From positions 34,991,279 to 35,055,278 of the forward strand of contig OZ038434.1 in assembly GCA_964036275.1 (NCBI GenBank): a DNA stretch of 64,000 nucleotides, given 5' to 3'. Of the stretch, positions 59,201 to 64,000 are shown one piece after another. The notes under the pieces are model-generated. The model was not told the DNA's origin. It did not search any database and saw only the letters and a program-made list of their open reading frames with translations. This DNA is from Litoditis marina (lineage: Eukaryota; Nematoda; Chromadorea; Rhabditida; Rhabditidae). Positions within the stretch are counted from its first letter, which is position 1; each line of letters starts with the position of its first letter. The position numbers and the translations under genes are program-made.

Positions 59201-62135
59201 GAATATCCGGCGTTCACTGAATTTTCTGGGAACGGCCCCTCGATGGCCTGCAAGAAAACAATGAAATCATTTTTATATACTATGTATATTTATTTTAAAC
59301 TAGTCATTCAAGTTTCAAGTCCATTCAACAACTGAAATTTTTGATTTTGAAAATTGAAATGTCCTGTTTTTCCAACCTAAGTAGAGTCCAAATTCTGAGT
59401 CAACAAGCCCAGACTAAAATATTTTTTCAAATTTCGCGTTGTACTCACTGTTGATGGTGGTGGGAGAACGTTTTCCGAGAACGTAGGAGTCTGAAAACAC
59501 CACGAAGATAAATTTCTAGGAATCAAACGGGAGTTCTACTGTGTATAACAGAAGATTGTGCTACCCATTTGATTACTTATAACTCCGCGGTTTGTTGAAA
59601 ATGTTCTGCTTTATTAGGTTAGAGAAATAGAATGTTCTGGGAACCTTTGGAAAACATACTTTAAAGAAGGTTTCTTGTTTTCCTTTTAATAACACATTTT
59701 TTTCGAGCCGTTGTGTTGGTGATCAGAAGCTGCTATTCAGTAAATTGATGATCAATTTCACTGAACTCACCTGATAAGCCCTTGACGGTGTTTTTGAGAC
59801 TTTGGGCGAAACTTGGATTCCTGTAAAAATACACTAGCATTTGCAAATAATGAGAAAAAACGTTCGGTTCTTGCTTGATTACTAATTTGTCTAGCAACCA
59901 CTTCGAAAACAAAGTACATCATGAAAGGAGGGTTACAGTAATCTTATGGATTTACCCAGGCGATCTCTATTGCTGATTTACTTTGTCTTTTCTCCTCGGC
60001 AACCTTCTGATTGTGACCTCATAGAATGACAGTTACAATAATCTCTTGCTATTCCCCGGGCGACTACTATTGGGTTCGCTCTTCCCAGAGCACTCCGTAC
60101 GATGCATGTTGTTCTATCCACCCGTAATTGTATTTCGATGCCGTAAAAACTGCAACTCAAATACCCTATATACTTACTCTGTCTGCCCTCCATAGGTGGA
60201 ACACAGGGAAACCTTCTGATTGTGACGTCATAGACTGCCTCCCCGTCCGAAGAAACGGTCTTCGAGAGACCAGCAATGTAGTCAAACGAGATCTGACGGC
60301 CGTGACGAGTTACCTGAAAATAGTTGTTAGAGAGAGCGAGATAGGAAGGAAGAGAAAGAGAGACAGAAAACGGAAAGAGAGAGAGAGAAGAGAGGAAGGG
60401 AAGCAGAAAAAGAGAGAGAAAGACGGGAGAACAAGAACAGGTCTGACGGCCTTGGCGAGTTACCTTGTAGGTGTTTTTACTAAACTGAGAAAAAACGCGT
60501 GTGAATATATGTAACACTGTGACTGAATGGAACTCGTAATTAGAAACTTGATCAGAATTGCTGTATTTCTCGAACACACGGGTGGTAGGGAGACTAACGT
60601 CATACGATTGGAAAGTAAAACAGACTGTTGTATATTGTTGCACATTTCGGAAACCTCATTTGAGCAGTTCTAAGTAATTTCACTTTCCCAGATGACATTT
60701 AGTTTCTAAGTTGACCTACCTCTCCACCGACGACGATTTGCCCTCCAGCTACGGTGGCGACCCCGCGATCTACCGACAATCGAAGTCTCTCATAGGAGCA
60801 GCACTGCAGGATTGTGCTTAAAAAAATTAATTTTGAAACTATATTTGGCTCAAATGTTACAATCTTCGTGTTTGAATGGCAGACGTCTCACTTTCACACA
60901 GTCTTCTGTTCAAAACTACATGTGAGGCATTTTCGAAGGTTTCAATTTCATAATCGTCGCGTGTCAAGTTGTGGTTCTTCAGTATGAGGTTTGTGAGGTT
61001 TTATTTTTATGTTAGTTACTTTTTATGGTAAATTTCCAATAATCCAGATACTTACGGATAGGCAGTGGTATTGATTAGCGGTGCGATTCCAGCCACCCAC
61101 TGAGTTTCTTCATGACAGCTGGTTGATTGAAAGGTGCTCTCGCAATTCTGAACAGAAGAGGTTTACACAATTCACTAGTAATTTGGTCAACACTTCGTTA
61201 GAGGTCTGTTAGTTCGCTATTTTGTTAATGAACTGACACTTTATCGATTGAAGTTTTGAGAGCAAACATCACTTGAGACAGTATTTGCAGACTCTTCACT
61301 TCCAGCCGATTTTGACGTTTTTTTCGCTAAAAGGACCCTTCTAGAGAAGGCGGGCAATGACGTCAGTTTTCCTCTACTGTGTTTGTAGTTTGATTATAGT
61401 GCGTCTCCAAACACCATGGGGAATGTATGCTGTTTGCGAGATCAGAGAACAACTCAGATGAGGTAATATTCTGCAGAAAGTTGGTTTTTGCTCCACCCCA
61501 TGTGTCTGTAGTTTGACCCGTTGATTTCGAGATCAAAAGTCGGACATTATGGCGCGTATCGAGATCAAACTACAATGAAGATTCGGTCAATCTATATAAC
61601 TCACCGCGGTCTGTGAATATTCTTGTATGACATCATCGCCGGGCGAGTGACCTTCTCTCAAAAAACCATCTGGACGTTGGTTGATTCTGAAAGTCACAGT
61701 GTAGGGTGACAGGATTGGAAACAGAGGAAAAGCGCAAATGTTAGTTTTTATGTTTCCTTCGTGAGATGTTAATTCTATGATTGTGAATTTTTGACATGTG
61801 AAATATGTGAATTTTTTTGAAATATGTGAATTTTGAAACATGTGAATTTTTGACATGTGAAATAATTATCAAATCACAACTCAAACGCATCGAATCAAAC
61901 TCCGTTAATAGAATTTCATTTTCTTAAACTCAAATCACGTACACAATCTTGGCTTAATTGTCGTTGATGAAATTCTACTTGGATAATAAATTATTATTAT
62001 TATTATAAATAATGACTATTTAGATGAAACCCACTTGTAAAACGAAGCGGTATGTGAAGCCGGCTGGCCGTTTGGCGTCCATCCAAAACAATTTGGCCGC
62101 GCACACCCGAGAATCGGCTGACCGTCTGGTAACAC
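53242..62135 (-). CDS. Warthog-family hedgehog-related protein (Wart + Hog/Hint), 5' partial
   Basis: Secreted, self-processing signalling-type protein. Exons (minus): 62135-62035, 61686-61605, 61147-61056, 60816-60720, 60313-60178, 59820-59771, 59490-59449, 59247-59185, 58638-58534, 58225-58109, 57934-57833, 57327-57247, 56954-56890, 56642-56561, 56256-56176, 55411-55316, 54713-54639, 53638-53582, 53319-53242 (TAA). All phases agree: 533 codons plus stop. Residues 1-170 look like a Wart domain (VLPDGQPILGCARPNC; later GGE then HGRQISFD and RRFPCVP). Residues 170-322 are a Pro/Gln-rich linker. The Hint domain begins at C323 (CFSGD), with T390-x2-H393 (TSKHYIY), matching the catalytic Cys, Thr and His of hedgehog autoprocessing in order and spacing, and ASC at 472-474. 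The autocleavage site therefore looks intact. The signal-peptide exon was not found up to 64000 and should lie upstream. Confidence 0.9.
53671..53793. mobile_element. ~120-bp hairpin MITE (copy 9)
   Basis: TTAAAGAAGGACGATTATGT at the left and CCACATTATCGTCTTTCTTTAA at the right; centre TGCAATACAGTTTTCAATTG. It lies 33 bp upstream of warthog exon 18 on the coding strand. Confidence 0.9.
54928..55051. mobile_element. ~120-bp hairpin MITE (copy 10)
   Basis: TTAAAGAAAAACGATTATGT at the left and ACATCATCGTCCTACTTTAA at the right; centre TGCAGTACATTTTTCAATTG. It is intronic in the warthog gene. Confidence 0.9.
55068..55264. mobile_element. TTGGCAGC inverted-repeat element
   Basis: TTTTGGCAGCGTGCCAATGA at the left and TGTTGGCACGTTGTCAAGAT at the right, in the same warthog intron as hairpin MITE copy 10. 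Confidence 0.7.
55755..55947. mobile_element. CTCATGAG-rich TIR element (family V)
   Basis: Starts CTGGCGGCGTAGCAATCACT and ends AGGGATTGCTACGCCACCAG, giving perfect-looking termini. The interior repeats CTCATGAG and GAGCTTCTC. Best copy of the family; warthog intron. Confidence 0.9.
60325..60425. repeat. GA-rich microsatellite
   Basis: Purine-rich GAGAGAGA/GGAAG tract in the intron just upstream of warthog exon 5. The 60128-60514 frame through it is an artefact. Confidence 0.85.
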
Positions 62136-62287
62136 CTGGAGACACGGAAGAATTTTTAGACGATCATAATCTTTGGTTCATAACATATCATCTAGCTCGA
62201 TTTTCTGCGGAACATTTTTTTACAGATTTTTTCATACAAAAATGTAATCATTATTTTAATTCAATTTATAATTAGCACGATTGAATG

Positions 62288-62320
62288 CCGAGAATAGGCT
62301 GACCGTCTGGTAACACCTGG
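62288..62320 (-). pseudogene. Duplicated start of the first warthog exon
   Basis: Repeats the acceptor and first ten codons (CCAG then VLPDGQPILG) of the exon at 62135, 181 bp upstream of it. It then diverges before the conserved Cys. The acceptor is intact, so it could compete in splicing, but the remainder does not encode the Wart domain. Confidence 0.75.
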
Positions 62321-63124
62321 AAATACAGACATGTTTGCGAAATCAGACTTTTTGGTTCATCACGCAAGAATGCTCTAAATTTTCTTTTCTTTTTCTCTCT
62401 TTCTTCGAACATCTGCTTCAAATTGCTTTCAATGAATAACAGTCTTTCTTCTATTGTTTGGGTAACTGTCAACGGTGTTCTTTTTCCGTACAAACAATGT
62501 ATGAGGAAGAGAGCTTCTTGAAATTCACGTACAACATAATACACCAACTGCAATCATACATTTCAACCAGAATTGGCTTGAACACAATTACTGGAGAAAT
62601 TGTAAGATTTAGCAGATGCTGTAGTAAGTTCCTTGATTTCAAAGTCAGAATAATCAAACCATAGAGATTTTGAATATAATGGTTATCCTATGATAATTAT
62701 AGTAAATAGAACAATGAGAGTGATTCAATAATTCACTAGTTCGTTATAAGTATGATAAAAATAGTATAAATAAACTTAAGTTAGTTTAAAAACTATATTA
62801 AGAGATGATATTGCTTATTCCTTTCTAGACACATAATGAGTTGATCGGCTACTACAATAAATATAGATCAAATTCATTTGTGATCATATGCTAGTATATA
62901 AAGACCAGATGATGTCTAAAGAACATATTGCCCTCTCACTACTACAGGGTACAGCATAATCTCATTTACTACGTCAGATGAAACAATGAAACAGGTATAT
63001 AGAGTTTCTTTCATAAGTTCTGTCTATGTTAACTTAATGTAATATAACTTTATATAAATTTAATTTATTAATATAATTTTAACTAAATATATAATAAATG
63101 GTCAGGGGACTTATCTACTGATGG

Positions 63125-63178
63125 GGCCTCGGCCCTTGACCGTACACACCGTATAGAGCATAGAGGCCGAAACGGTGT
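63125..63178 (+). other. Possible pseudoknot motif, copy 1
   Basis: GGCCTC (63125-63130) can pair with GAGGCC (63163-63168), and ACACCGT (63146-63152) with ACGGTGT (63172-63178). The pairs interleave as in an H-type pseudoknot. The related locus at 47738-47784 keeps the topology with different stem bases. Confidence 0.4.
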
Positions 63179-63399
63179 AAATTTATCTTGATCAATATTA
63201 TACACAAATTGTTTATCTTAAGAAAGTTTTTTTATTTTTATATAAGTATAACATATTTCTCATTCTAAATATACAGCATAGCTATTTAACATTATTGTAA
63301 CTTTATATACTTCTTGTATTCTACTCATTATATTCTATTTTTCTTTCAATAAATATTATTACCTGTCTTTTTTGGTGGTTTGGTTTTGGACTTTGTTGT

Positions 63400-63905
63400 T
63401 TATTAATGAGAACCAAAGTTCAAACTACAATGTACCGTTTCAATAAGGTTGTAACCGAATATGAATTCGTGGAACTCAAATTGACAATATATTTCAATTT
63501 GTTTCATCGTTCAACTCTGCTTTTGATTTCTTTTGTTGTTCTCGCTTTCAATTCTGCGTTATAAGCGCAACTTTTTCATTTGTTTCTAGTACAATATACA
63601 ATATATGTTTTCAATAAGGTTGCAATCGATTTTATAACCTCAAATTTGTATTTATTTTCTGTTTTCCACTTTGGTTTCTTTCGCGATTCTCGCTTTCGAT
63701 GCTGCGTTCCCATTGAACATTTCAAACTTTGTTTCTACTACAATATATCGTTTCAATAAAAAACTAAATCAGTAAGAATTTCGAATTCTTATTCTCTACA
63801 ATTTTATGTTTCGTCTTTCAACTCTGCTTTTGATTTCTCTTGTTAATCTCGCTTTCGCTGCTGCGTTCCCATTGAAACTTTCGCCGTATTTGGAACAAAT
63901 GATAA
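63400..63905. repeat. Diverged tandem repeats of ~150 bp
   Basis: Three units share TCTCGCTTTC..TGCTGCGTTCCCATTGAA and GTTTCTACTACAATATATCG with TTTCAATAA. They begin near 63420, 63595 and 63720. Non-coding. Confidence 0.65.
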
Positions 63906-64000
63906 CTGACCGCCGTTGGACCAAAACGACCACGCACAAAAAAAAAACAGGGCAATTACGTCATTTTTTGTTACGAAATTGTGAGAAATTCTTAAGTGAT

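Larger units (their letters stand above)
62330..64000. other. Upstream flank of the warthog gene
   Basis: Very AT-rich. I found no exon with a signal peptide or a usable phase-0 donor on the minus strand. Open frames at 62272-62664 are not conserved-looking. The stretch contains the possible pseudoknot (63125-63178) and the tandem repeats below. Confidence 0.5.

Noticed and set aside
60128..60645. Opposing 128- and 221-codon frames
   Set aside because: They overlap warthog exon 5 and a GA microsatellite in other frames; only the spliced exon matches the family.
63110..63180. Hammerhead ribozyme (CTGATGG...GAAAC)
   Set aside because: The core needs CUGANGA; here the final A is G, and the third stem and cleavage site are not placed correctly.

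Overview
The window reads as nuclear DNA of a Caenorhabditis-type nematode. It is AT-rich, its introns end in TTTCAG or close variants, and it carries nematode-typical families: a warthog (hedgehog-related) protein and two small ET-module/Ly6-like cysteine-rich proteins. Dispersed palindromic elements are very dense. Little of it is uninterrupted coding sequence. The genes had to be assembled from short exons by matching reading frame, splice sites and intron phase; in all five complete or near-complete models every junction keeps frame.

Layout. (1) 1-2037: end of a 130-bp satellite-bearing element, then low-complexity sequence. (2) 2038-19749, minus: a 22-exon, 873-aa C2H2-type zinc-finger protein whose introns are packed with repeats. 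(3) 22718-27509, plus: a 4-exon secreted, probably GPI-anchored ten-cysteine protein (ET-A). (4) 28448-33415, minus: an 8-exon, 289-aa secreted protein of unrecognised family. A truncated paralogue holding only its last three exons lies at 36241-37481, next to a LINE fossil. (5) 39170-41640, minus: a decayed Maverick/Polinton protein-primed DNA polymerase B. (6) 42571-45098: a second, longer copy of the satellite element, flanked by two long inverted repeats. (7) 48085-52397, plus: a second ten-cysteine protein (ET-B) with the same exon count and intron phases as ET-A. (8) 53242-62135, minus: a warthog protein with Wart and Hog (Hint) domains, whose signal-peptide exon was not found and probably lies beyond the window.

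ET-A and the secreted gene are convergent (about 0.9 kb between stop codons), as are ET-B and the warthog gene (about 0.8 kb). These genes do not form a pathway. What they share is a secreted or cell-surface destination; the zinc-finger protein is the exception and is probably nuclear.

The most striking non-coding content is the repeats. One short-element family has TATAG/CTATA-like ends and carries exact tRNA A-box and B-box sequences. About ten copies of a ~120-bp near-perfect hairpin are spread through the window. Arrays of a 130-bp unit each contain a CRE/ATF palindrome (TGACGTCA). Two loci share a possible pseudoknot whose stem changes in a compensatory way. No CRISPR array, rRNA or convincing functional tRNA was seen.
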